64,000 nt of DNA, taken from positions 17,981,563-18,045,562 of the forward strand of contig OX104113.1 in assembly GCA_944474755.1 (NCBI GenBank). Direction: 5' to 3'. Both the position numbers and the translations under genes were made by a program. Source of the DNA: Limnoperna fortunei (taxonomy: Eukaryota; Mollusca; Bivalvia; Mytilida; Modiolidae). Below are positions 1 through 10,795 of the stretch, in pieces; the first letter of the stretch is position 1; each line of letters starts with the position of its first letter. The notes beneath the pieces are model-generated. The model searched no databases. It was given only the letters and a program-made list of their open reading frames with translations, and was not told the DNA's origin.

Positions 1-130
1 AATTGTAGGAGCCACGAAAGGCAATAACCCGACCTATGAAATAACATCTTTCTTGTCGCAGTCGAATTTTCTAGACATTGGTTCCTCCAAATTAGACAGC
101 GGCATGTTTGTTACTTGTACACTTTCTGCA

Positions 131-153
131 TATAGCTGAAATACTGTTCGCTA

Positions 154-217
<64 letters not shown>
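131..217 (+). repeat. SINE-B 3' end with expanded (TCAA)16 tail
   Basis: Positions 131-153 match the 3' end of the SINE called SINE-B here (compare 34900-34940 and 61100-61160): the block tatagctgaaatactg followed directly by the tail. The tail is a pure run of 16 four-base units (154-217). Short TCAA tails end the other copies, so this microsatellite probably grew from a SINE tail. The GGACGTTAA block normally before the tail is missing. The open frame across it is only the repeat read through. Confidence 0.75.
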
Positions 218-539
218 CCGACTACACTGCTACTTCGTTCGGGATTTGTTTTACTTATGCTCAGTAGTCTCATTCAAGGCAAAATATTCTCTCATTCTAG
301 GAACGTTATATTCCACTGTCGGCAGAACTTTATTCTTACCTGTGATTCTGTTGGTGATTTTCAATCAGACGTACCCTTGAAACAAGTTTAGGGATTAAGG
401 GATCCAAATTTCAGTGTGATAAGTTAACATTTATTTGGACAAGTTAGACCGCAAGTGTCTTGTTTTAGGTTTTTGAATGTTTGTCTATAACCATACTTGA
501 TATATACACATTATCAAAAACGAGTACTACACATTATCA
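218..539. other. No supported feature
   Basis: Unremarkable AT-rich sequence between the SINE tail and the LINE relic. No gene, RNA or repeat boundary is visible, apart from a short duplicated phrase (acattatcaaaaa) near 509 and 531. Confidence 0.6.
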
Positions 540-1265
540 AAAAAGAGTACTTCATTTGAAACAGCAATAGCACTAGGCAACAAAACCCATACACAGAACA
601 TCTTTTTTGATCTAAATGGCAACAAAATCAGCTGTGATGATGAGGTAAAACTCCTAGGGATAACATTTGATTTTAAACTTGATTTTAATACACACATATC
701 AAATATTTGTCACAAAGCAGCGCGCCAATTAAACGTACTCAAGAGAATTGGATCCAACCTCAGCCGCTTAGCTAAACTTACCATATATCATTCATTTATT
801 CTCTCCAATTTAAGCTACCGCCCACTCACCTGGCACTTTTGCACAGAAAAAAACACTAAAAAAATTGAAAATTTCCAAGAACGCGCCCTCCGTTTCATAT
901 ATGACGACTACACCAAAAATTACAACCATTTACTTGAACTATCCAAACTTCCATCATTGAAAGTCCGTAGAATGAGGACCATGGCACTAGAGACCTACAA
1001 AATCTTGAATAAATCTAGTCCAGTTCTCCTCCATGACATTGTCAAAATAAAACAGAATTCTTATTATGTTAGGTACAATAACATAGCGGATATTCCTCGA
1101 CCTAAAACAACAAGGCATGGTAAGAAGAGTTTCAGCTATGAGGCGGGCAAGGCTGTGGAACACCATGCCACATCAGGCAAGAAGCCTATCTACTTTTTGG
1201 TACCATTAAAATTTTTTATTTCGAATTGGTGTTTCTTGGAAACATGTCATTGTAGTGAATGTAGA
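540..1265 (+). pseudogene. LINE reverse transcriptase, C-terminal thumb region, frameshifted
   Basis: One frame is open from about 540 to about 1150 and reads as the post-catalytic part of a mollusc LINE RT: an LLGITFDFKLDFNTHIS block, then AARQLNVLKRIG, LSYRPLTWHFC, KIENFQERALRFIYDDY and RMRTMALETYKILN. After SFSYEAG near 1146 the expected RLWNTMPHQARS lies in another frame, so there is a frameshift. A last shift brings in NW...CHCSEC, the cysteine-rich C-terminus usual for these proteins. The catalytic motifs lie upstream of the truncation and are absent. An ATG at 957 is internal methionine, not a start. Confidence 0.8.
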
Positions 1266-1836
1266 AGGAATGTCCGGTCGCCTCATAGCAGAAGTCTTCA
1301 AACCTGTTTTAAATGCTTCTTTTACTTTTTGTATCGCTTATAGCTATGCTAGCTTTTTTGCCTAATTTACTGCTCTGCCTGAAAATGTTTTACTTTGAAC
1401 ATGTATGCATGAATTTTAGTTTCTTTTACTTGTACTTGCTTTTTAATGTTTAAGTTTCAACAACTTATATGTTTTTATCTGCTTATATGCTTAACCATTG
1501 TGTGCTCTATTTTTTGTGCGTGTACATTATATGATAAATTACCCCATTTGCTCTGTATATTTTACATATCCTCGCTTCTTTTAATGCCAAGTTCAACTGC
1601 TTATATTTAATGCCTCTCATAGTGTTTTAGTGCTGTCATGCTGCTTTGTGTATGTTGTGTATATCTCTCTTGATGTTATATGTGTGCTGCTATTATTAAT
1701 TTAATAATATGTATTGTTTTTGTTTTATAGTATCAGTCGGTATAAAGAGCTCTTCGAAGCTCATGTTTGTCATGTTTATCTGTATATATATATGTGCCGA
1801 CTTGAAATAAAATTTACTTTACTTTACTATACTTTA
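540..1836 (+). mobile_element. Non-LTR retrotransposon 3' half (jockey/CR1-like)
   Basis: A 5'-truncated LINE: the C-terminal part of its reverse-transcriptase ORF (540-1265), about 540 bp of T-rich 3' UTR, and a 3' end reading aataaaatttac followed by CTTTA repeats near 1806-1832. The short-tandem 3' tail fits LINEs that end in microsatellite-like repeats rather than poly(A). No clear target duplication was found. It is a dead copy, since the ORF is frameshifted near its end. Confidence 0.8.
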
Positions 1837-2261
1837 TATGAAGTCTGGTGTAGATGAGCGACGCTGACTGAGTAAATAGACCTAAAAATTTCTATTAGGA
1901 CGGACTTTCCTCAAAGCGCATGCACCCTAACTTCCGTAAACCGACAACTTTCAAAGCGCGATATCCGATTTAAGACTTCATTGTCTACGACATTCAATTA
2001 GAACGCCCGAAACGAAACGTTAAACAAGCACGTTTCTATGGTACCATAACAACGTTCTTGTTTCATGTATTTTGAGTTGATGGTGCAACGAGTACAAATG
2101 AGTACGCACGAGCTCATCTGTATTACCGTTTAACCAAGGGCAAAAGGTTGTCGCTGTAGGACGTTAAAAACTCTGACAAAAGTCAAGTCAAGTCATTTGT
2201 ACTTTGTCATCTGTGCTATTTACGGAAGAAGGTCCGAGTGAGATGGAATAATACCGCGCAT
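1837..2261. other. No supported feature
   Basis: Sequence of slightly higher GC between the LINE tail and the PLE tail. No coding, RNA or repeat signal recognised. Confidence 0.5.
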
Positions 2262-2455
2262 AAAGTTTAAAGTCTAAAAAAAGTACCAATCAGTAAACTA
2301 ACTTAGTTTCGGATCGACAAACATGACAATACAGCATAAACAAAAACTAATATACAAGTCTAGAAGATTATGCAACGATACAAATGACGGTGTTTCTTCT
2401 CAAAAATATAGACACAGACTGACCAACGAATGGCCTTAGTCATTGAGTGTCAATA
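2262..2455 (-). mobile_element. Penelope-like element 3' tail fragment
   Basis: Aligns over its length, with indels, to 46176-46392, the sequence 3' of the PLE GIY-YIG ORF. Shared blocks include cggatcg, catgacaatacagcataa, atataagtct-type runs, tggcctt and gtgtcaatat. The ribozyme-like helix II (GGCC/GGTC on the minus strand) is kept, but the CTGAAGA and GAAA core strands are mutated, so this copy is dead. It ends a few bases before the 51-bp satellite begins. Confidence 0.65.
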
Positions 2456-2459
2456 TAAA

Positions 2460-5112
2460 TAAATAGCCTGATATTCTTACACAGAGTGACTTGAGCTACT
2501 GTAAAAAGCCAACCTAGCTTGATAGTTTTACACAGTGTAACTTTTGCTACTGTAAAAAGCCGACCTAGTTTTATAGATTTATAAAGCGTGACATGTGCTA
2601 CTGTAAAAAGCCAACCTAGCTTGATAGTCTTACACAGAGTGACTTGTGCTACTGTAAAAAGCAAAACTAGCTTGATAGTCTTATACAGTGTAACTTGTGC
2701 TAGTGTAAAAAGCCAACCTAGCCTGATAGTCTTACACAGAGTGACTTGTGCTACTGTAAAAAGCCAACCTAGCTTGATAGTCTTATACAGTGTAACTTGT
2801 GCTACTGTAAAAAGCCAACCTAGCTTTATAGATTTATAAAGTTTGACATGTGCTACTGTAAAACGCCAACCTAGCTTGATAGTCTTACACAGAGTGACTT
2901 GAGCTACTGTTAAAAGACAACCTAGCTTTATAGATTTATAAAGTTTGGCATGTGCTACTGTAAAAAGCCAACCTAGCTTGATAGTCTTATACAGTGTAAC
3001 TTTTGCTACTGTAAAAAGCCAACCTAGCTTGATAGTCTTACACAGAGTGACATGTGCTAATGTAAAAAGCCAACCTAGCTTGATAGTTTTACACAGTGGA
3101 ACTTTTGCTACTGTAAAAAGCCAACCTAGTTTTATAGATTTATAAAGCGTGACATGTGCTACTGTAAAAAGCCAACCTAGCTTGATAGTCTTACACAGAG
3201 TGACATGTGCTACTGTAAAAAGCCAACCTAGCTTGATAGTCTTACACAGTGTGACTTGTGCTACTGTAAAAAGCCAACCTAGCTTTATAGATTTATAAAG
3301 TTTGACATGTGCTACTGTAAAACGCCAACCTTGCTTGATATTCTTACACAGAGTGACTTGAGCTACTGTAAAAAGCCAACCTAGCTTGATAGTCTTATAC
3401 AGTGTAACTTTTGCTACTGTAAAAAGCCAACCTAGCTTGATAGTCTTACACAGAGTGACAGGTGCTAATGTAAAAAGCCAACCTAGCTTGATAGTTTTAC
3501 ACAGTGGAACTTTTGCTACTGTAAAAAGCCAACCTAGTTTTATAGATTTATAAAGCGTGACATGTGCTACTGTAAAAAGCCAACCTAGCTTGATAGTCTT
3601 ACACAGAGTGACTTGTACTACTGTAAAAAGCCAACCTAGCTTGATAGTCTTATACAGTGTAACTTGTGCTACTGTAAAAAGCCAACCTAGCTTTATAGAT
3701 TTGTAAACAGCTAAACTAGCTTGATAGTCTTATACAGTGTGACTTGTGCTACCGTAAAAAGCCAACCTAGCTTTATAGATTTATAAAGTTTGACATGTGC
3801 TACTGTAAAAAGCCAAACTAGCTTGATAGTCTTACACAGTGTGACTTGTGCTACTGTAAAAAGCCAACCTAGCTTGATAGTTTTACATGCTACTGTAAAA
3901 AGCCGACATAGTTTTATAGATTTATAAAGCGTGACATGTGCTACTGTAAAAAGCCAACCTAGCTTGATAGTCTTACACAGAGTGACTTGTGCTACTGTTA
4001 AAAGCAAAACTAGCTTGATAGTCTTATACAGTGTAACTTGTGCTACTGTAAAAAGCCAACCTAGCCTGATAGTCTTACACAGAGTGACTTGTGCTTCTGT
4101 AAAAAGCCAACCTAGCTTGATAGTCTTATACAGTGTAACTTGTGCTTCTGTAAAAAGCCAACCTAGCTTTATAGATTTATAAAGTTTGACATGTGCTACT
4201 GTAAAATGCCAACCTAGCTTGATAGTCTTACACAGAGTGACTTGAGCTACTGTAAAAAGCCAACCTAGCTTTATAGATTTATAAAGTTTGACATGTGCTA
4301 CTGTAAAAAGCCAACCTAGCTTGATAGTCTTATACAGTGTAACTTTTGCTACTGTAAAAAGCCAACCTAGCTTGATAGTCTTACACAGAGTGACATGTGC
4401 TAATGTAAAAAGCCAACCTAGCTTGATAGTTTTACACAGTGGAACTTTTGCTACTGTAAAAAGCCGACCTAGTTTTATAGATTTATAAAGCGTGACATGT
4501 GCTACTGTAAAAAGCCAACCTAGCTTGATAGTCTTACACAGAGTGACTGTGCTACTGTAAAAAGAAAAACTAGCTTGATAGTCTTATACAGTGTAACTTG
4601 TGCTACTGTAAAACGCCAATCTAGCCTGATAGTCTTACACAGAGTGACTTGTGCTACTGTAAAAAGCCAACCTAGCTTGATAGTCTTATACAGTGTAACT
4701 TGTGCTACTGTAAAAAGCCAACTTAGCTTTATAGATTTGTAAACAGCCAAACTAGCTTGATAGTCTTATACAGTGTGACTTGTGCTACCGTAAAAAGCCA
4801 ACCTAGCTTTATAGATTTATAAAGTTTGACATGTGCTACTGTAAAAAGCCAAACTAGCTTGATAGTCTTACACAGTGTGACTTGTGCTACTGTAAAAAGC
4901 CAACCTAGCTTGATAGTTTTATACAGTGTGATATGTGTTACTGTAAAAAGGCAACCTAGCTTGATAGTCTTCAATTTGACACGTGCCAGTAAAAAAAATC
5001 CATCCCATCTATATAGTTTTATACAGTGTGACATGTGCTTCTGTACAAACAACCATCTTAGCTTGATAGTCTTATAAAGTGTGACATGTTCTCCTGTAAA
5101 AAAGCCATATTA
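2460..5112. repeat. Satellite array, 51-bp monomer with higher-order structure
   Basis: About 52 head-to-tail copies of a roughly 51-bp unit. One half is near-invariant (tgctactgtaaaaagccaac plus ctagc); the other comes in two types, tgatagtcttacacag and ttatagatttataaag. The mixture of types recurs with a period of 1343 bp (2588 matches 3931, 2945 matches 4288). A later block (3701 versus 4737) is offset by 1036, so about six monomers were gained or lost. Monomers degrade after about 4970. Because 51 is 17 codons, long frames stay open on both strands; these peptides are periodic by-products, not genes. Confidence 0.95.
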
Positions 5113-5211
5113 GCTTGCCCGTATCTATTGCTTAATATTGTTTGCACAAAATTGCATCTTTTCTTAGAAACAACATGCAATAACCATAAATATTTATGAA
5201 TCTTGTTACGC

Positions 5212-5332
5212 TGTTTGTTTGTTTTTTTTAATCATGTTGAACGAGGGCGTTCAGCATTTTTTTTAGCCATGTCGTGCCGTTCAGATTTTATTTAGGAGGA
5301 AGCCGGAGTACCCGGAGAAAACAGCTTCGAAA
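5212..5332 (-). mobile_element. SINE-A 3' half, antisense
   Basis: The reverse complement matches the 3' half of the SINE at 10527-10782: a ctccgggtactccggcttcc block, then aacggcacgacatggct in place of gacgccatgatatagct, a tgctgaacgcc relative of tgctgaaagtggcg, and a CAAA-type tail. The tRNA-like head is missing. Confidence 0.65.
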
Positions 5333-6396
5333 GGAATACTGTCAATCCTTCTTTATAGAGATTAGATAACTTGTATGACTATCACTGGTTGCTCTTTCTT
5401 ATTTCGTTGATAATGTTATAACTACTGTTAAAATTGTATTTCAAATTAAGATATGTCTGATTTGTTCTGCATGCGTGTTAACATATTTACATTATATATT
5501 TATATGTATTTACATATTTACTTCGCATGAACCATCAGGCTCGCTGTATTTACTTTAAAATTATAATGTAGGACTTTAACCTATTCTAACTGAGAATTAC
5601 GTACACTTAGGCTAAATGCTCGGAAGGAGATATCTTTTGTATCAAATACGTTTCAAGATACAATTTATATTATACACTATGGAAAGACCAGCATACATTC
5701 TAGGTCAAAATTATGCATCGTATAAAATTATACAAAAGGTGAGTAAGATTTTTCTTAATCGGTTATATTGTAACAAGTTTATTTTTTTTAATTGATATTT
5801 TAATAGCGTTTTATGTTTAAAAAGTACGAAAAACATTCCATTAACATATTTATGGGAAGAATGTCTGTTTGACTCCAACTTCTTGGATTTATCACGTTTT
5901 CCTCATTTATACACTAAATATCTTTTATCTTGTTTTTGTATTGATTGTCGGTTTAACATTTTAGTTACATTTTTTGACCTTCAAATTGACCATAAACATT
6001 GTTCGGTTGTTACGATTTTTTTTATTACAAACATTTATTTTGATCCGTATTAACAGTAAGTATGATAAAAATCGTACAAGGTAAACACTCAGCCGATTAA
6101 TTTATAATACTTATTCTGTATGCGTCCGTGAATGTATGTTTAATGCATTACACAAGTTTAATTCTTGCGTACCTCTGTTGTGTACAAGACCAACGTTGAT
6201 GTGGATTCTACATTGAAGAAATATCTTCAGTCGCATCTCTGTTAAGAATTTGGAGCAAATCAGCATTTAGTTTAATAAAAAAAATTTCATTTGATAGTTT
6301 GCAGACCTTATTTTAGCTACAACTAATGTGCTTAGGATTAAAAGATTCAGCCGGGCTTTGTCAACAAAGGGGTTGTATTTGAAGGTTTATATGCTG
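5333..6396. other. No supported feature
   Basis: AT-rich, stop-rich in all frames. Nothing recognised. Confidence 0.5.
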
Positions 6397-6515
6397 TTCT
6401 GAGATGACATCAATCTGGCAGGCACGCGGCATTTGATGTTCTCAGACAACATCAATTTGGCAGGTACGCTGCATTTGATGTTCTCTGATGACATCTTTTT
6501 TGGCATGTACTTACG
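6397..6515 (+). repeat. 42-bp minisatellite, about 2.8 copies
   Basis: Units start at 6397, 6439 and 6481 with the shared phrases ttct..gatgacatca, ttggcaggtacg and gcatttgatg. The third unit is partial and diverged. Confidence 0.8.
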
Positions 6516-8059
6516 TTCAGTTTAACAGTTTTAATGGTACAACAGATATTTCTGCCTGTGTTGATCAAGTCAACCATGTGACGATCAGAGCAGCATACGT
6601 GATATTTTCTGGAAAAATGCAGCTCTATTAAAGAATTGAGGTATATATCGCTGATCAAAGAAGCACAAGTTTATAACAAAAAGAACAACACCATAATAAA
6701 AATGACAGATAATTCACATTTAGACTAGTGTTATCCGTTGCATGTGGTTTGTAGTTTCATATTGCGGAATGTCAGGATCTAATATATTTGTGTAAATACA
6801 CGCCGATTATTAGGAATATATAGCTTTTCTTGTTTTCTTAACTGTTTTAATTCAATCTTATTTTCCATATGAGAAAACAATCACATCATTGTGACTATGA
6901 ACCACTCTGTCGTGATTTCGCATATATTATATAGGATTGATTCACATTTAATAGCTCAAAATCTTAAATGTTGAGGAGAAATGAAGCTGAAAATCTGACC
7001 CTGTTACCATCAGCAAAAAATCATGAAATAATAAATGATAAAAGTCAAGTTTACATTACTTATGTCCTCATGATTAGTTTTGTAGGTCTGGTACCGCCAT
7101 AACAATGCGCAAATCAAATCGCGATTTACAAGATGGAACATGATGCTGGGATAATACCAACACAAAGTAATAGTGATTTTATATAATAAATTATAATTTC
7201 TTGATATCAAAATGAATTTTCGCGAATTTAAAATCGAAGTTTTAAGATTTGAAAATATAACAAAATTTCTAATTGCTTTGATACAAGAATATTGGATTCT
7301 ATTATTTGTTTAATTTATATTTTGTATCAACGAACTGGCGTCAATTAAAGTGAGTCTGCACAAATGGGAAGGTGGCATTGCAGGTTGTATATCCAATACC
7401 AGTTTAAAACGAATAATGCCTTGACTGTGAAGAATGTTCGTGAAATTCTATTATGCTATGTTCATCATTATCCCAGTCAAAACATCAACGTGGATCAGCA
7501 CAATGTATTGTAAAGTATACCCCATCATAAATAAACATTGATTATAATCGGAGAAATTGTTTCTTAGAAGAAGATTCAAATGTATAAAAAATGTTCATTT
7601 TTATAAATAATTGAATTTAGTAATAAACAGACAGATAGACAAAAAAGAAGAGTAATTGGTTTATATTCAAAAGTAATCAATTTAGGTATTGTTCACATTT
7701 CTGGAGGAAAGATATATGCAAGTAATTCTTTCCAAAGTGATTGGTTTCATTTGATATGGACGACAAACGCTGTGTGTGTGTGTGTGTTCAATTTTGACCC
7801 ATTAATTTGTTTTGCAGCACGTATTGACCAGAAATGTAATAGATGGCGAGAATTAATTACGCCATAGACCCTATTATTACCGTCTCCCATGGGAAACATA
7901 GTCAAATGACGATCAGTCTTCGGAGTAAATGACTCTTTGTTACTTAATTGGGTGGTTAACTAAACCTATAAATATTTTTCTCATTTCACTGTTTTACGTC
8001 AGGATCGCACTAGTATGTATACTGAAATTTCGATATATTCTTAGGTCGAATCGGGGTTG
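6516..8059. other. No gene; short GT run
   Basis: AT-rich sequence. The only structured element is a (GT) run near 7770-7786. No conserved reading frame or recognised repeat. Confidence 0.5.
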
Positions 8060-8391
8060 TAATCAGTATTTTAGTGTAGTAATGTAACATTCCACATATT
8101 GACTTCTATTTCATTCAATGCATTGGTCAGTGAACAATTATAAGGTAAACATTGTACCAAAATCCCCCTACTTTATAAAGCTGTTTTGGAGAAAAATTAT
8201 ATGTTCTATATCTTTATTTTCGTTAATCAGTATTTTAGTGTAGTAATGTTACGTTCCATATATTGACTTCTATTTCATTCACTGCATTGGTAAGTGAAAA
8301 ATTAAAAGGTAAACATTGTACCAAAATCTCCCTACTTTTTAAAGCTGTTTGGGTTAGGAAAAAAATATATGTTCTGTATCTTTATTTTCGT
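8060..8391 (+). repeat. 164-bp tandem duplication, two diverged copies
   Basis: The phrase taatcagtattttagtgtag begins at 8060 and again at 8224. Both copies continue through ttgacttctatttcattca, ggtaaacattgtaccaaaat and a ctgtatcttttattttcgt-like end. They differ by scattered substitutions and small indels. No homology to a known element was recognised. Confidence 0.85.
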
Positions 8392-8523
8392 TCTGATATT
8401 GATGCAAATTTAACAAAACATATTTTTACCGCTAATTTTGAACAGGGAGTCAACTTTTTGTTTAATTATTTTTTAAAAAGCACGTGTGAGGTGACGACAG
8501 GCATTTAAATCTCTCAAGCACCA

Positions 8524-8754
8524 TTTATTAAGTATCTGGTTTTTTTTTGTAATTTATATGTAAGATAGGTAAACAATGTACATGTACCTTGTAAGGACAT
8601 TGTTTACGCTAAAGTATATGTACATGTACCTTGTAAGGACATTGTTTACGCTAAAGTATATAATACTTTAGCGTAAACAATGTCCTTACAAGGTACATGT
8701 ACATTGTTTACCTATCTTACATATAAATTACAAAAAAACCAGATAGTTAATAAA
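8524..8754. repeat. 231-bp near-perfect palindrome
   Basis: The left arm from 8524 (tttattaagtatctgg) is the reverse complement of the right arm ending at 8754 (ccagatagttaataaa), with one mismatch seen in the outer 16 bases. The inner core gctaaagtat / atactttagc is separated by 3 bases near 8660. The left arm carries a 42-bp unit twice (8578-8619 and 8620-8661), the right arm once, so the arms are unequal. Smaller hairpins (gtaaacaatgt / acattgtttac) are nested inside. Confidence 0.9.
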
Positions 8755-9990
8755 TCCTTCAAATTTGTAATGCAGCTAAGAGACGGTTAGCTTTTTAGAA
8801 AAGCTAAACTTGTGCGTTATATGGTTATCTGTACTTCATATACTAGTGGGAGCTTTTTCGTAATATTTCAGTTCTTATTACACACATTTTTATTGATTTC
8901 GTGACTAAATGTTACTAAGTTACAACAATATAGCTCATGTGAGGATTTTTTATATGCACGGTAAACAAAGAGGTCCCATTAATTGAAATGAAGAAGTCCG
9001 GAGCATGGTTCACACATTTTTTTTATACATGTTATCCCAAGGTTAATAGAATTTACTACTCCAGACGCGAGTTTGGTACACTCAAGACAAATCAGTGGCG
9101 CTTAAATTCAAACACTTTTAAATCCAAATGATTGAGATCTTGTAGGGCTTTTATCATAAAAATTTCCAAACGTCATACCAAATCTGACTAAAGGCATCTG
9201 CACAATTAAAATACAAAAACCTAGTAAAATTAAAATCATTTTCAAAATTTCAAGGTAGTAAATTGATTCAATCACTGAAACTGTTTCTGTAGTAGAATAA
9301 TATTTCATCTCTTAGCTCCCATTTCAATTCGGTAAAACTTAAAAATAATTTCATTAATTTGTCAACTGTTTATTCGTATACCAACAATCGTCTAAAAAAG
9401 TTTCACTCTTCCATGGCTGGCTCACAATTCATTCAATACACGGAATCATGTCGAGTAATGGCCGCAGTAGTTTGCATTGGATTATAAGGTCCTCTACAAT
9501 AAAAGTTTCTTGACACCAAAAAATACATTTGTATACAAATATGTGTTATATAACAAATAGGGAATAAAGCGACCCTTTGTAGAAAGTCGCTAAACATATA
9601 ATTTAGAGATTGCAAAAAAAGATATTAGAAAAACCTTAGATAACGGTAAAGAAATAAGGGTCATATTTTTTACATAAGCAAGGCATTTGAGCGTGTATGG
9701 CAGCACGTACTTTTATGCAACTTGAGCTCATTCCAAAAAATACAAATCATCTGACTTGATTTTAAATTCATTCATTTGTTTGCAAATAAAGAAGAAAACA
9801 CTTAAATTTGGAAGAAAATGGGCCAATTGTGGCCGAAGTTTATTATCTACTTATGGGCAACTAATATTTACAAGCAATGCAAAGGTGGGGGGCTCCACAA
9901 TGGCCACAAGATCGACAGATCACCCCTGCACGGATTTATTATATCTACACAAGAACCACCTAGCCGTCGATTAATAAAGACAAAATTTTA
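8755..9990. other. No supported feature
   Basis: AT-rich sequence with no recognised coding or repeat signal. Confidence 0.5.
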
Positions 9991-10170
9991 CTCCTGGCTG
10001 CTCATGCTCGCCTGGAAACACACTTGTACATGCTAAATTTTACAATTCCACACGGAAACAATTAAAATGCAACACAAATTCTATACATAATTACAGATTT
10101 GTACTGATGGCTGCTCATGGTCGCCATGAAAAGTACGCTAAACAATTAAAATGTCTCACAAATTGTAACT
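9991..10170 (+). repeat. Diverged tandem duplication, about 112 bp
   Basis: ggctgctcat at 9996 recurs at 10108. Each copy continues through a gcctggaaa/gccatgaaa block and an aacaattaaaatg block (near 10057 and 10141); the second copy is shortened internally. Confidence 0.6.
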
Positions 10171-10513
10171 GAACACAAATATAACAAGAGAAGATATGGT
10201 TGAACCATATCGGGGAAACTCAATTAAAGTAAATGGAGGATTAAAACAGGAACCCATTTTGTATTGTAATATGAGAGATTATTAAAATACAAATACAAAT
10301 ATAAATAATTTTATTGGCTCAAACTCATATACAATAAATAGTGTAATGGAAAATAATATATAACATCACATGTAATGTAACGTAAATTACCGTTACATAA
10401 ATTAACATTACGTACATTATATGTTACGTACAATAAAGGCACTTCATTTTAAATTATTTTGCCTTTAGGTGCTAAATATAAGTAATATATTAATGATGTT
10501 CTGAAGTGCTTTT
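10171..10513. other. AT-rich filler with small hairpins
   Basis: Contains a 19-bp hairpin (gatatggtt / aaccatatc near 10193) and short inverted TTACGTAA-like motifs at 10370-10430. Nothing coding. Confidence 0.5.
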
Positions 10514-10795
10514 CAATGTATTTTAGGGGGGCCTCGGTGGCCGAGTGGTCAAGGTAGTTCGTCTACTATTGATCACGTGGTCTGTCAACACTGAGATTGC
10601 GGGTTCGATTCTCACTGCAGGCAGGGTGTACTCGACTCCAATCTTGATTGCCAGTTTTCCTACCGCAGGTCGGGGGTTCTCTCCGGGTACTCCGGCTTCC
10701 TCCCCCAATAAAAACTGGACGCCATGATATAGCTGAAAAATTGCTGAAAGTGGCGTTAAACACCATCAAACAAACAAACAAACAATGTATTTTAG
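10514..10795 (+). mobile_element. tRNA-derived SINE (SINE-A) with 13-bp target duplication
   Basis: A full-length SINE at 10527-10782, flanked by perfect copies of caatgtattttag (10514-10526 and 10783-10795). The head carries a Pol III A box (TGGCCGAGTGG) and B box (GGTTCGATTCT) in a tRNA-like arrangement. A central body follows, then a 3' domain atatagctgaaaaattgctg with GGCGTTAAACACC, and a CAAA-repeat tail. Related copies lie at 36831-37050, 61984-62127 and, antisense, 5212-5332. The perfect duplication suggests a recent insertion. Open frames across it on both strands have no coding meaning. Confidence 0.92.

Noticed and set aside
122..220. CRISPR-like or coding repeat
   Set aside because: A simple four-base microsatellite; the SINQSINQ peptide is its translation.
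2440..5077. Series of 66-107-codon frames on both strands in the satellite
   Set aside because: The 51-bp monomer is an exact multiple of three, so frames stay open by periodicity. The peptides are monotonous repeats with no upstream signals.
10545..10781. Overlapping 60-78-codon frames on both strands
   Set aside because: All lie within SINE-A, a Pol III-type element bounded by its target duplication.
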